DNA of 64,000 nucleotides, from positions 1,674,001 through 1,738,000 of the forward strand of contig NZ_CP040932.1 in NCBI RefSeq assembly GCF_006351965.1. The letters are read 5' to 3'. Source of the DNA: Oceanicola sp. D3 (GTDB lineage: Bacteria > Pseudomonadota > Alphaproteobacteria > Rhodobacterales > Rhodobacteraceae). The position numbers were made by a program, and so were the translations under genes. Positions 8,423 through 16,940 of this stretch are shown here, in pieces. The notes under the pieces were generated by a model that saw only the letters and a list, made by a program, of their open reading frames with translations, made no database searches and was not told the DNA's origin. Every line of letters begins with the position of its first letter. Within the stretch, counting starts at the first letter, position 1.

Positions 8423-8812
8423 TTAATTGGCGGCCTCGCGTTCGAGGGTATCGAGGAGGATGGGCTGCAGCTCGGTCATGACCGCTGCGGCCTCTGCCCG
8501 GAACGCTTGGATGGCTGCCTCTGTCGCCGCCCGGTCGAAAGGCCGGGCGGTGCCTTTTTCAACCATCGCCCTGCGCGCGGCGGCAAGGCGCTGCAGGGCG
8601 GGCCGAAGCTGGGCCGCGTTATCACGCAGGGCGGCATTGAGCGTGCGGCGCAGCGGACGAGGGAAGCGGACAGTTTCCACCCCGGGGCCGGTCAGCGCCT
8701 GCCGGTTGGCCCGGATCTTCATCACCGCGCCCAGTGTGACCGCATTGCCAAAAAGCGAGAGGGCGAGCACGGCGATCAGGGCCATGCGGCCCCAGTTGCG
8801 CTTGGTCTTCAT
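8423..8812 (-). CDS. Periplasmic heavy-metal-sensor-like (CnrX/CpxP-type) membrane-anchored protein
   Basis: A 129-residue protein with an N-terminal membrane anchor (about residues 10-30) and a periplasmic helical domain: RFPRPLRRTLNAALRDNAAQ, a long helix through RRAMVEKG, then DRAATEAAIQAFRAEAAAVMTELQPILL. This is the all-helical hairpin of the Metal_resist/CnrX/CpxP superfamily. Unlike metal-binding members it has no His and no Cys, so classical Ni/Co/Cu/Zn sensing is unlikely. ATG at 8812 has GGAGG six bases upstream and overlaps the stop of the preceding gene (ATGA). It is the last gene of the ECF sigma block and probably senses envelope state for the membrane protein before it. Confidence 0.72.
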   Translation of the reverse strand: MKTKRNWGRMALIAVLALSLFGNAVTLGAVMKIRANRQALTGPGVETVRFPRPLRRTLNAALRDNAAQLRPALQRLAAARRAMVEKGTARPFDRAATEAAIQAFRAEAAAVMTELQPILLDTLEREAAN

Positions 8813-9087
8813 CAAAAGCCTCCGGTGAGCCCGCCAAGGGCGAGAATGGTCAGGATGTCGTCGCCCGTGGGCGCGAGGGTGTAGCCAAGCACCAGGGCGC
8901 AGGCCAGCGCGGCGAGGCTGCCGCCCGCCAGCGGGAGCGGCGCGGTGAGACGGGCCAGCCGCGAGGGCCGGGGCGGTGCGGCGAGCCGGCTGAGCACGCG
9001 GGCCGAGAGCGTGGCCGGATCGGCGGGGGTGGCTTGCAGCAGCGACTCCACACGCTGGTCGATCTCATCATCTGTCATCTCAGTCAT
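8812..9087 (-). CDS. Small single-pass membrane protein, candidate anti-sigma factor
   Basis: A 91-residue protein lying between the sigma factor and the periplasmic sensor. The cytoplasmic N-terminal half contains MTDDEIDQRVESLLQATPADPATLSARVLSRL, two helices with acidic and hydrophobic faces, and a single membrane helix follows (about residues 50-70). The size, topology and position match CnrY-type mini anti-sigma factors, which hold the ECF sigma with a short cytoplasmic helix. No zinc-binding HxxxCxxC anti-sigma motif is present. Its start overlaps the end of the sigma gene by 8 bases and its stop overlaps the next start. The anti-sigma function is inferred from context. Confidence 0.65.
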   Translation of the reverse strand: MTEMTDDEIDQRVESLLQATPADPATLSARVLSRLAAPPRPSRLARLTAPLPLAGGSLAALACALVLGYTLAPTGDDILTILALGGLTGGF

Positions 9088-9637
9088 CCTCGGTCTCCAG
9101 CAGCTTGCGCAGCGCGGCCCTTCCCCGGACCAAAAGCTGCTCCGCCGCGCCCGGACTTATGCCCAGCGTGGCGGCAATTTCACCTGTGCTCAACTCTCCG
9201 GCGGCCCTGAGCAAAAGCGCCTGCCGCTGCCGCACGGGCAGGCGGGCGAGCGCGGCGCGGGTGGCGGCGAGGCGTTCGCGCCCTTCCAGCACCTGTTCCG
9301 GGCCCGGGGCATCTGCGGCCTCTTCCGGCGCGGTCTCCAGCCCCAGAAAGCGGCGCAGGCCTCTGCGGCGGGCGCGGTCGATGCAGAGGTTGGTGGCGAT
9401 CCTGTAGAGCCATGTCGACACGGCGGCCTTGCTTGCATCATATCGCCCTGCATTGCGCCAGGCGCGCAGGAAAACCTCCTGCGCCATATCTTCCGCTTCG
9501 GAGGCCTCGGGGAGCATTTGTGCCATGTAGCGTTGCAGCCCGGCCCCATAGAGCGTGATGAGCTGCGCCAGCGCTTGCCGGTCGCCGCTTGCCATGGCCG
9601 CCATGAGGCCCTCGGCTTGCGCTGCCCTGTCCTGCAT
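9080..9637 (-). CDS. ECF-family RNA polymerase sigma factor
   Basis: A 185-residue sigma-70 family ECF factor. Region 2 is seen in EASEAEDMAQEVFLRAWRNAGRYDASKAAVSTWLYRIATNLCIDRARRR, with the typical AQEVFLRAW and TWLYRIATN boxes that bind core polymerase and the -10 element. Region 4 is ALARLPVRQRQALLLRAAGELSTGEIAATLGISPGAAEQLLVRGRAALRK, a helix-turn-helix for -35 binding. It is followed by, and overlaps, a small membrane protein and a CnrX-like sensor. Two secreted proteins are encoded just upstream on the same strand and may be targets. The CnrYXH-like arrangement suggests an envelope-signal response. Confidence 0.92.
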   Translation of the reverse strand: MQDRAAQAEGLMAAMASGDRQALAQLITLYGAGLQRYMAQMLPEASEAEDMAQEVFLRAWRNAGRYDASKAAVSTWLYRIATNLCIDRARRRGLRRFLGLETAPEEAADAPGPEQVLEGRERLAATRAALARLPVRQRQALLLRAAGELSTGEIAATLGISPGAAEQLLVRGRAALRKLLETEDD

Positions 9638-9720
9638 CTGCTCCGCTCTGATGCCTCGCCGTTGAGGATAGGGGCAGGCGGCCCGGCGGGAAAGGCCGGG
9701 CCGCTGCGGCGTCTACCGGG

Positions 9721-10008
9721 TTACCAGCGCACCGTGCGGCTGCGCGTGCGGATCGTGCCGCGCGGGCCGGTGCGGGTGATGGTGGTGTCAGACGCGCCTG
9801 CCGTGGTGGTCCGGCTGCGCAGCTTGGTTGCGGTTGCGCCGCCGGGGCCGGTGCGTGTGGTGGCGACCTCGCAACTGGCCGTGCCGTCACCGCGCGCGCA
9901 GCTGCGATCCTTCTGGATGGTGCCGCCGTTGTGGCCGGTGATGGTGACGCTCTGCGCCATGGCGGCGGCAGGCATCAGGAGGGCTGTTGCGAGAATGAGG
10001 GTTTTCAT
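9721..10008 (-). CDS. Small secreted protein with Thr/Arg/Gly-rich repeats
   Basis: A 95-residue protein with a clear signal peptide (MKTLILATALLMPAAAMA, cut before QS). The mature part is low in hydrophobics and rich in Thr, Arg and Gly, with repeated TRTGPxG units (TRTGPGGATAT, TRTGPRGTIRT) and two Cys residues around GDGTASC that could form a disulfide. Short secreted proteins with GPxG repeats are common in Rhodobacterales but uncharacterised. It sits 83 bases upstream of the ECF sigma gene on the same strand and 39 bases after the EF-hand gene, so it may be co-transcribed with both. Confidence 0.68.
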   Translation of the reverse strand: MKTLILATALLMPAAAMAQSVTITGHNGGTIQKDRSCARGDGTASCEVATTRTGPGGATATKLRSRTTTAGASDTTITRTGPRGTIRTRSRTVRW

Positions 10009-10047
10009 TGTGTATTTCCTTTCAGGGGTTTGGGGGAGGGGCTTGAG

Positions 10048-10458
10048 TTATTGCATGAACCGGCGGATGAGCTTTGACGCGCGCTCGAACTCGGCGCGAT
10101 TGATGGTGCCGTCGCCGTTTTCGTCCAGCTTGTCGAAGCCGCGCTACTGGGCCAGAAACTCAACCCGTGTCACCGCGCCGTCTCCGTTGGCGTCACTGCG
10201 CCACAACCGCCGGGCCCCCTGCTTCATCCGCCCTTCGGCGGCGGCCTGCGCGTCTTCCACCTCGGCGCGGGTGAGGCTGCCGTTGCCGTTGGAATCCATC
10301 AGGTCAAAGACGGTGCCGCGCAGGGCGTCGATTTCGGCGCGGCTGATCTGGCCATCGCTATTGCTGTCGATCCGCTCGAAGGCGCGGCCATCCTGCGCCA
10401 GCACCGGCGCGGCGAGGGTCAGAGCGGTGGCGAGGGGGAGGAGAAGGCGTGGGGTCAT
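10048..10458 (-). pseudogene. Secreted EF-hand (calmodulin-like) protein split by an in-frame TAG
   Basis: A signal peptide (MTPRLLLPLATALTLAAPVLA) is followed by three canonical EF-hand loops, DSNSDGQISRAE, DSNGNGSLTRAE and DANGDGAVTRVE. Translation then meets TAG at 10144-10146. Beyond the stop the same frame continues without a break as RGFDKLDENGDGTINRAEF...RRFMQ to TAA at 10048-10050, giving a perfect fourth loop, DENGDGTINRAE. A four-EF-hand protein of 135 residues plus one stop codon is therefore visible. Either a recent nonsense mutation yields a 104-residue three-hand protein, or the stop is a sequencing error or is read through. It would be a periplasmic calcium-binding protein and is encoded ahead of the ECF sigma block. 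Confidence 0.8.
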
Positions 10459-10642
10459 CGGAGGCTCCGTTTGGGTTGCGGTTTGTGCAGGGCTTTACGC
10501 AGGCCACGGCCCGGCCCTACGCGGCGCGGGCCAAAAAACCCGTCGGTGCACCGCGGTATGCAGATAAGCATCTGATATTGCGACATTCTTTCTCTTTACA
10601 GACGGCGGGGCAGGCCCTAGCAGGGATAAAACGGGGGGCATC

Positions 10643-11929
10643 ATGGCCGAGATCGAAGACCATCCGCTGCGTTATCAACTGGCCAACGAGCTGCACGCGC
10701 GGCCCTTTCCGGCGCTCGATGTGCCCTGCCGGGCGGCCTATCTGGCGTTGAAGCCGGCGCAGGGGGCGGCGGGGCGCGACCGGGAGGCCGAGCGGGCGCA
10801 TCTGATCGACCTGCTGGACCGGCATGGCGCGCCGCATCCGCAGCCGGATGCCACCCATTACTCGGCGCAACTTGGCCGCTACCAGATCAAATGGGAGAGC
10901 CACACCGAGTTTTTCACCTACACGCTCTTTGGCCCCGGCGTGGCCGATCGTCCGTTTGATGGCGAGACCTTCAAGATGTTTCCGGCGGATTGGCTGGCCA
11001 AGGCACCCGGCGCGCGGGTGACATCGGCGCTGATCCGGGTGGAGGAAATGCCCACGGATCGTGAGGAGATTTCGGAGCAGATCGACAGTTGGATGGTGGC
11101 CGAGAGCATCGCGGTGAGCGACGTGGTGGACGGGGATGTAACGGTAGGCACCGATTACCGGATCGACCCGGCAGGCCATGTGCGCTTTGCCTGTTTCGTG
11201 AAGCCGGGCGTGGGCCGCCAGCGGGTGGGGCGCGTGGTGCAGCGGCTGACCGAAATCGAGACCTACAAGGCGATGTCACTCCTCGGGCTGGGCCGTGCGC
11301 GGCGCCTTTCAGAGCCGATGGGGCGGCTGGACAATGCGCTTTCGGAGTTGATGGAGGCGATGACGGCGGAGCGGGGTCGGCCTGCGGAGGGCGAGTTGAA
11401 AAAGCTCCTGCGCATCGCCTCTGAGATCGAGAGCCTGCTGACGCAAGCGAGCTTTCGCTTTGGGGCAACGCAGGCCTATGAGGCGATTGTCTGGCAGCGG
11501 ATCGAGGTGCTGCGCGAGCAGCGGTTCCTTGGGCGGCAGACGATGAAGGAGTTCATGACCCGGCGCTACGATCCGGCGATGCGCACGGTGAAGAGCACCG
11601 AGGCGCGGCTGCAAGCGATGGCCGCACGGGCGGCGCGGGCGAGTGACCTGCTGCGCACGCGGGTGGACGTGGAGCGACAGGCGCAGAACCAGGCCCTGCT
11701 GGCCTCAATGGACAAGCGGGCAGACCTGCAACTGCGGCTGCAACAGACGGTTGAAGGGCTCTCGGTGGTGGCGATCAGCTATTACGCGGTGAGCCTTGGT
11801 GCCTATTTTCTGGCACCCTTCGCCAAGTCGGTGGGCGTCGAGAAGGGCTGGCTGACGGCGGGGCTGACCCCGATTGTCATTCTGCTGGTGTGGCTTGCAG
11901 TGCGGCGGATCCGGAAGAAGCTGCATTAG
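10643..11929 (+). CDS. DUF3422 family membrane-anchored protein
   Basis: A 428-residue protein of the DUF3422 family (COG4949, predicted membrane-anchored). The N-terminal motif RYQLANELHARPFPALDVPCRAAYLAL is typical of the family, and the block KWESHTEFFTYTLFGPG follows. The middle (about residues 230-370) is helical and probably coiled. The C terminus has two membrane segments (about residues 375-425) and ends with a basic RRIRKKLH. The function is unknown; most of the protein probably faces the cytoplasm. Its last 53 bases overlap the end of the convergent YeeE/YedE transporter gene, so both stop codons sit inside the opposing gene. Confidence 0.85.
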   Translation: MAEIEDHPLRYQLANELHARPFPALDVPCRAAYLALKPAQGAAGRDREAERAHLIDLLDRHGAPHPQPDATHYSAQLGRYQIKWESHTEFFTYTLFGPGVADRPFDGETFKMFPADWLAKAPGARVTSALIRVEEMPTDREEISEQIDSWMVAESIAVSDVVDGDVTVGTDYRIDPAGHVRFACFVKPGVGRQRVGRVVQRLTEIETYKAMSLLGLGRARRLSEPMGRLDNALSELMEAMTAERGRPAEGELKKLLRIASEIESLLTQASFRFGATQAYEAIVWQRIEVLREQRFLGRQTMKEFMTRRYDPAMRTVKSTEARLQAMAARAARASDLLRTRVDVERQAQNQALLASMDKRADLQLRLQQTVEGLSVVAISYYAVSLGAYFLAPFAKSVGVEKGWLTAGLTPIVILLVWLAVRRIRKKLH

Positions 11930-12953
11930 CCTCGCCCAGAAGCCGCACGGTCACCGCCCCGCCAACGGCCATCGCGAAGAGCGCGAGGAAGGCCGAGACC
12001 CCGAGCGTAGAGGTGCCGGAGAGGCCAGCCCCGATGGTGCACCCACCTGCCAGCACACCGCCCACACCCATCAGCACAGCACCAGCGAGGTAGCGGCCGG
12101 TCTGGCGGGGTGTTTCGAAGCTCTGCCATTTGAAGTCACGGAAGGTGAGGGCGGCCAGAAGTGCGCCGCCGATGACACCGCCCAGGAGGCCGACACCGAA
12201 GCCCGCCGGGATCGACGACGAGGCGATGGCCCAGAACAGCGCTTCGGAAGAGGGAAGGGTGAAGGACAGGCTTTCCATCGCGATCGGGTCGAACTCGTCA
12301 TAGAGCACGTAGCCGGTACCGACCCAGGCCAGCGGCACCAGTGCCCCGATCAGGCCGCCCATGAGCAGCGTGAGGGGGCGGGCACCGGAGCGGGCGGCGT
12401 AAAGGAGGGCAGCGGCGGCAATGAGGCCCGCCCAGACCCATGCGCCCCCCGGCAGGGCGGCCAACGAGGCACTCTCGCCCAGAGGCGCCGTGACGGAGCC
12501 GAGGGTGGTGCGCAGCGGGGCCAGAACGCCCTTGAGGGTGGCATGGGCGACCACGGCGAAGATGGCCAGCACGGTGAGGGCGCGCAGGTTGCCGGTGCCG
12601 GTAAGAACGGTGAGGCGCGAGATGCAGCCGCGGGTCAGCACCATACCGGCCCCGAAGGCCAGCCCGCCGATCACGATGGCGAGCCACGGAAGGTCGGCGG
12701 CAAGGTAACGGTGCTCTGCGAAAGAGATCAGACCGGTGGAGACAAGCGCCTGCGTTCCGAGGATCGCCACGGCGAGGCCGGTGAGCCAGACCCCGCCGGC
12801 AGAGCGCCGTTCGCCTGCCTCGCCCGCCACTGCGCGGCGGAAGCAAAAGCGGCTGCGCTGGCCGAGAAAGCCAAAGGCAAGCCCCAGCGCGAGGGCAAAC
12901 CAGACCGCGACCTGGCGAGCGGTTGTGTCTTCAAAACCGAGTGTTTCGAACAT
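11877..12953 (-). CDS. YeeE/YedE family sulfur-compound transporter
   Basis: A 358-residue polytopic membrane protein of the YeeE/YedE (DUF395, TsuA-like) family that imports thiosulfate or related sulfur compounds through a Cys relay. The expected Cys motifs are present: SRFCFR near residue 37, TRGCISR near 95, and AGGCTIGAGLSG near 310, with about nine hydrophobic segments. The ATG at 12953 has AGGAGT seven bases upstream; the frame extends upstream to 13013 but that part does not fit the family. It overlaps the DUF3422 gene tail to tail by 53 bases. The substrate is inferred from the family. Confidence 0.85.
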   Translation of the reverse strand: MFETLGFEDTTARQVAVWFALALGLAFGFLGQRSRFCFRRAVAGEAGERRSAGGVWLTGLAVAILGTQALVSTGLISFAEHRYLAADLPWLAIVIGGLAFGAGMVLTRGCISRLTVLTGTGNLRALTVLAIFAVVAHATLKGVLAPLRTTLGSVTAPLGESASLAALPGGAWVWAGLIAAAALLYAARSGARPLTLLMGGLIGALVPLAWVGTGYVLYDEFDPIAMESLSFTLPSSEALFWAIASSSIPAGFGVGLLGGVIGGALLAALTFRDFKWQSFETPRQTGRYLAGAVLMGVGGVLAGGCTIGAGLSGTSTLGVSAFLALFAMAVGGAVTVRLLGEANAASSGSAALQATPAE

Positions 12954-13148
12954 GCGGGCGACTCCTGTGGCGTTCGGAAACGAGCAGGTAGCGCGCTTGG
13001 CCCGCCGCGGCAATCCGCTTGCCAGGGAGGGGATTTCGTCCTCGCGTATGGGGAGGAACAGTGTTCTGTGCGCACGGGGGCGAGGCGAAGACCGTTCGCG
13101 CCCCGGGAGTGGGGCGCGATGGATGGTCTTATTTGCATATGTGCAGGT

Positions 13149-14150
13149 TCAGCGCCCGCGAATGCGCGGATCAAGCGCATCGCGCAGCCCGTCGCCAATG
13201 TAATTGACCGAGAGCACCACCAGCGAGATCATCAGCCCCGGCCAGAGCGCACGTTCTGGGAAGTTCTGGATCCGGTCGGTGGCGTCGAACAACAGCTTGC
13301 CCCATGTCGGGAAGTCCGAAGGAAAGCCGAGGCCGAGGAAGGAGATCGCGCTTTCGGTGATGATCGCCGTGGCCAGCCCCAGCGTGGCCGAGACCATGAT
13401 GGGCGAGAGCACGTTGGGCAGCAGGTGGCGGCCGACCATCTTCAGCGGCGGCGTGCCGATGGAGCGGGCGGCGAGGATGAACTCGCGTTCTTTCAGCGCC
13501 AGAATGTCGGCCCGCACGATCCGCGCCGTTTGCATCCATGACGTTGCGCCGATCACGCAGACAATCAGGATGAAGATCCCCAGCTCGGTCCCGAAGGCGG
13601 CCCGGAGCGTATCGCGGAAGAGCAGCATGATCACCAGCAGCAGCGGCAGGAGGGGCAGGGCAAGCACGAGATCGGTGAAGCGCATCAGCAACCCATCGAG
13701 CCACTTCACATAGCCCGAGGCGACCCCGATGGCGGTGCCGATCAGCATGGCCAGCACCATGGCCACCCAACCCACCGCGATAGAGACGCGCCCGCCGTGG
13801 ATCAGCGTGGAGAGAATATCGCGGCCGAGGTTGTCGGTGCCGAGCGGGTGAGCCCAGCCGTATTTCATGCTCGCCAGTGCCTCGGGCGGGATGCAGAGGC
13901 TTGTCCACGAGCAGGAGAAGAGCGGCATGTAGATGGGCCGCCAGTTCTTGTTGCGGATGTCGAGCTTGGTGGGCTCGATATCCCAGAGCCACGGCCCGAA
14001 GATCACGCCGAAGGTGATGAAGAGCAGCACGAAGGCGCCCATCATCGCGCCCTTGTGGCTGCGGAATTGGCGCCAGACATCGGCCCATTGCGACTGTTCC
14101 TTGCCGCGCGGCTGGCTCTCGCCCAGCACCTCCTTTGCGGTATCAGTCAT
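13149..14150 (-). CDS. Oligopeptide/dipeptide ABC transporter permease (OppC/DppC type)
   Basis: A 333-residue inner-membrane permease. A cytoplasmic N tail leads to the first helix (MGAFVLLFITFGVIF); the long periplasmic loop contains HPLGTDNLGRDILSTLIHGGRVS, the hallmark of OppC-like proteins; and the EAA loop that contacts the ATPase is LKEREFILAARSIGTPPLKMVGRHLLPNVLSPIMV. It uses the ATG at 14150, overlapping the upstream OppB-like gene by 8 bases. No oppD/oppF ATPase genes follow; the next gene on this strand is the YeeE/YedE transporter. The pair must borrow ATPases encoded elsewhere (inference). Confidence 0.9.
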   Translation of the reverse strand: MTDTAKEVLGESQPRGKEQSQWADVWRQFRSHKGAMMGAFVLLFITFGVIFGPWLWDIEPTKLDIRNKNWRPIYMPLFSCSWTSLCIPPEALASMKYGWAHPLGTDNLGRDILSTLIHGGRVSIAVGWVAMVLAMLIGTAIGVASGYVKWLDGLLMRFTDLVLALPLLPLLLVIMLLFRDTLRAAFGTELGIFILIVCVIGATSWMQTARIVRADILALKEREFILAARSIGTPPLKMVGRHLLPNVLSPIMVSATLGLATAIITESAISFLGLGFPSDFPTWGKLLFDATDRIQNFPERALWPGLMISLVVLSVNYIGDGLRDALDPRIRGR

Positions 14151-15150
14151 AGCGGATCCTCGGGTCGAGCACGCCGTAGAGCACATCGGCGATGAGATTG
14201 AAGAGCACGATCAGCACGGCGAAGATGAAGGTGATGGTCTGCACCATGGGGATATCGTTGGCATAGATCGCGGTGATCAGAAGCTGGCCGATCCCGTTCA
14301 CCTTGAAGATCTGCTCGGTGATGATCGCCCCGCCGAAGATGGAGGGGATGCCGAGCGCGATGACGGTGACGACCGGGATCATCGAGTTGCGCAGGACGTG
14401 GACCATGACCACGGACCACTCGCCAAGGCCCTTGGCGCGGGCGGTGCGGACGTAGTCCTGGTTGAGGTTGTCGAGCATGGCAGAGCGCATGTAGCGGCTG
14501 ATCTGGGCGGTGGTTTGCAGGGCCAGCACCATGACCGGCATGATCATCTGCTTGAGCTGCACCTTCATCGAGGCCCAGTCGTTGACGACGTGGGTGGTGT
14601 CATAGATCGAGGGCAGCCATTCGAGCTTGACCGAGAAGATCACGATCACCACCACGCCGGAAAAGAACGGCGGCACGGAAAAGCCGATCATCGAGACAAG
14701 CGTACCAACCTGATCGAAGGCCGAATACTGGCGGTAGGCGGAGATGATGCCGATCGGGATGGCGATGATGACGCCCACCGCATAGGCCAGAGCCACCACC
14801 CAGAGGGTTTGGGGCAGGCGCTGCACGATGATGTCGAAGACCGGCGAGCGGAACTGCCAGGACACGACACGCTGGGTGCCTTCCATCATGTTCGTGCCGA
14901 AGAGCCAATCGAGGAAATAGCCGGGCTCGACCACGAAGAATTGGTAAAGCCATTTCAGGTATCGGATGTGCACCGGTTCACCGAGGCCAAGCGCCTCGCG
15001 CATCTTTTGCTTCACCTCGTCGGGGATGGTGAGCGGCATCTGCGCCATCGGATCGCCTGGGGCGAGATCGAGCAGCAGGAAGAGCACCAGCGAGATGAAG
15101 AGCAGCGTGGGGACCGCGAGGATCAGCCGTCGGATGATGAAGGTAATCAT
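14143..15150 (-). CDS. Oligopeptide/dipeptide ABC transporter permease (OppB/DppB type)
   Basis: A 335-residue permease with six membrane helices. The N terminus MITFIIRRLILAVPTLLFISLVLF is typical of OppB. An extended periplasmic loop (about residues 45-115) follows, and the EAA loop is YVRTARAKGLGEWSVVMVHVLRNSMIPVVTVIALGIPSIFGGAIITEQIF. It lies between the binding protein gene (71 bases upstream) and the OppC-like gene, which it overlaps by 8 bases. Length and motifs are complete. Confidence 0.92.
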   Translation of the reverse strand: MITFIIRRLILAVPTLLFISLVLFLLLDLAPGDPMAQMPLTIPDEVKQKMREALGLGEPVHIRYLKWLYQFFVVEPGYFLDWLFGTNMMEGTQRVVSWQFRSPVFDIIVQRLPQTLWVVALAYAVGVIIAIPIGIISAYRQYSAFDQVGTLVSMIGFSVPPFFSGVVVIVIFSVKLEWLPSIYDTTHVVNDWASMKVQLKQMIMPVMVLALQTTAQISRYMRSAMLDNLNQDYVRTARAKGLGEWSVVMVHVLRNSMIPVVTVIALGIPSIFGGAIITEQIFKVNGIGQLLITAIYANDIPMVQTITFIFAVLIVLFNLIADVLYGVLDPRIRYD

Positions 15151-15221
15151 GCAGGGGAGCCCGAGAAGGAGAGGGGGCCGCGCGGGCGGATGCCGCGCGG
15201 CCCTGTTTCAGTTGCGGCGGA

Positions 15222-16940
15222 TCAGTTGGTCTTGATCCGATACCAGTCGGCAGCGTTCCAGATTTCGCTGTCCCAGACGTTCAGCTTGACGCCACCGAGG
15301 CTGTTGGCGTGGGCCGAAAGACGACCGCGGTGCACCAGCGGGATCATTGCGCCGCCCTCAATGACCATGTCATTGAGTTGCTTGGCAATTTCAGCCCGCT
15401 CAGCCGTATCGGCGGTTTCCGCCAGCTTGGCGTGAAGCGCGTCATACTCCTCGGAGCACCAGCGCGAGATGTTCTCGCCCTGCCACTGGGTCGCCGGGGA
15501 AGGCGCGTGATCGCAAAGCGCGTTGCCGAGGTAGGTCTGCGGGTCGGTGCCGTTGAAGGTGTTGGCATACATCTCAACGTCGGCGTAGAACTTCTGGAAG
15601 GTGTCGGGCGAGCCCGGGTCACCGCCGAAGAAGACCGAGCTGTCGGCGTTCTTCAGTTCCACTTCAAAGCCGATTTGCTCCCACCAGTCCTTGATCAGGG
15701 CCTGGAAATCCTGACGCACGGCGTTGGTGGAGGTGGCGTAGAGCATCTTCAGCTCCACACCGTCCTTCTCGCGGATGCCGTCGCCATTGGTGTCAACCCA
15801 GCCGCTCTCTTCGAGCAGCGCCTTGGCACCCTCAATATCCTGCGTGTCGCAGGTGAAAGTATCAGACACCACGGCGGGCGGGGCTGGCACCCAGTTGCAG
15901 GTGACCTTGCCGGCCTGACCGTAGCCGACTTCGACGAGGAGCGGACGGTCGATGGCCATCGACATCGCCTTCACCACGTTAAGATCGGAGAGGTAAGGGT
16001 GGGGTTTGATGACCGAACGCTCGTCCGGGCCGAGGGCCGGATCGGGGTTGGTCTGGTTGATCATGATCCGCTCAAGCAGCGGGCCGAAGCCGGCAACGGG
16101 GGTGCCTTTGCCTGCGGCTTCCATCTCGGCGATCACATCGGGGGCGAGCTGGAGGTTCCAGGCGTAGTCGAACTCGCCGGTCTCCATCACCGCACGGCCA
16201 GCTGCCGTGGCATCGCCGCCGCCTTTGAAGGTGATCGAGGCGAAGGCGGGCTTGCCCTCTTCGCGGTAGTTGTCATTGGCCTCGAAGGTGATGACGTCGT
16301 TCGGCTTGAACTCCACAACCTTGAAGCCGCCGGTGCCGATCGGGTTGAAGTTGGCTTCGGTGCACTCGGGCGCCTTGGCGCCAAGGCAATCGGCAAATTG
16401 CGCGGCCTGAAGGACCGGGCTTTCACCGCCCACGAAGGGGCCGTAGGGGAAGGGGGTGGGCTTTTCGAAGGTCACCACCACGGTCATGTCGTCGGGGGTT
16501 TCGACCGAGGTCACGCCGTTAAACTTGGTGAGCTGGGCGCAGCCGCCTTCGGGGTGGGTGCAGTATTCGTAGGTGAATTTTGCATCCGCCGAGGTGAAGG
16601 GCGTGCCATCGGACCAGGTGATGCCGGGGCTGATCTTCCAGGTGATGGTGGTGAGATCTTCGCTCACGCCGCCGTTTTCGACGGTGGGGATCTCTTCGAC
16701 CAGCCAAGGCACGAGGGTGCCGGTTTCGTCGTAGCGGGCCAGCGGTTCGAGCACGAGGCTGGCGCTCTCGATGTCCTTGGTGCCGCCCGAAAGATAGGGG
16801 TTCAGGATCGACGGAGCCTGCCAGTAGATGATACCGACATTGCCGTCGCGGCCGCGCTCGCCCTCATGGGCCTCGGCAAAGGCCATTGGGGCCAATGCAC
16901 AGCTTGCGGCGGCTCCGAGTAGAGCTGTCTTCAGTTTCAT
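15222..16940 (-). CDS. Oligopeptide ABC transporter substrate-binding protein (SBP family 5)
   Basis: A 572-residue periplasmic binding protein. ATG at 16940 with an AGGAGAACTCC ribosome site gives the signal peptide MKLKTALLGAAASCALAPMAFA. The family 5 fold is seen in NVGIIYWQAPSILNPYLSGGTKD, LVLEPLARYDETGTLVPWL and ITWKISPGITWSDGTPFTSADAKFTYEY. Cys pairs in several loops may form disulfides, common in periplasmic family 5 proteins. It is the first gene of the SBP-OppB-OppC operon. Ligands of such proteins include peptides, opines and nickel complexes; this one cannot be assigned. Confidence 0.92.
   Translation of the reverse strand: MKLKTALLGAAASCALAPMAFAEAHEGERGRDGNVGIIYWQAPSILNPYLSGGTKDIESASLVLEPLARYDETGTLVPWLVEEIPTVENGGVSEDLTTITWKISPGITWSDGTPFTSADAKFTYEYCTHPEGGCAQLTKFNGVTSVETPDDMTVVVTFEKPTPFPYGPFVGGESPVLQAAQFADCLGAKAPECTEANFNPIGTGGFKVVEFKPNDVITFEANDNYREEGKPAFASITFKGGGDATAAGRAVMETGEFDYAWNLQLAPDVIAEMEAAGKGTPVAGFGPLLERIMINQTNPDPALGPDERSVIKPHPYLSDLNVVKAMSMAIDRPLLVEVGYGQAGKVTCNWVPAPPAVVSDTFTCDTQDIEGAKALLEESGWVDTNGDGIREKDGVELKMLYATSTNAVRQDFQALIKDWWEQIGFEVELKNADSSVFFGGDPGSPDTFQKFYADVEMYANTFNGTDPQTYLGNALCDHAPSPATQWQGENISRWCSEEYDALHAKLAETADTAERAEIAKQLNDMVIEGGAMIPLVHRGRLSAHANSLGGVKLNVWDSEIWNAADWYRIKTN

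Noticed and set aside
13933-15435. 500-codon plus-strand frame across the two permease genes
   Set aside because: His/Asp/Glu-rich shadow composition; the OppB and OppC genes on the minus strand have clear motifs.
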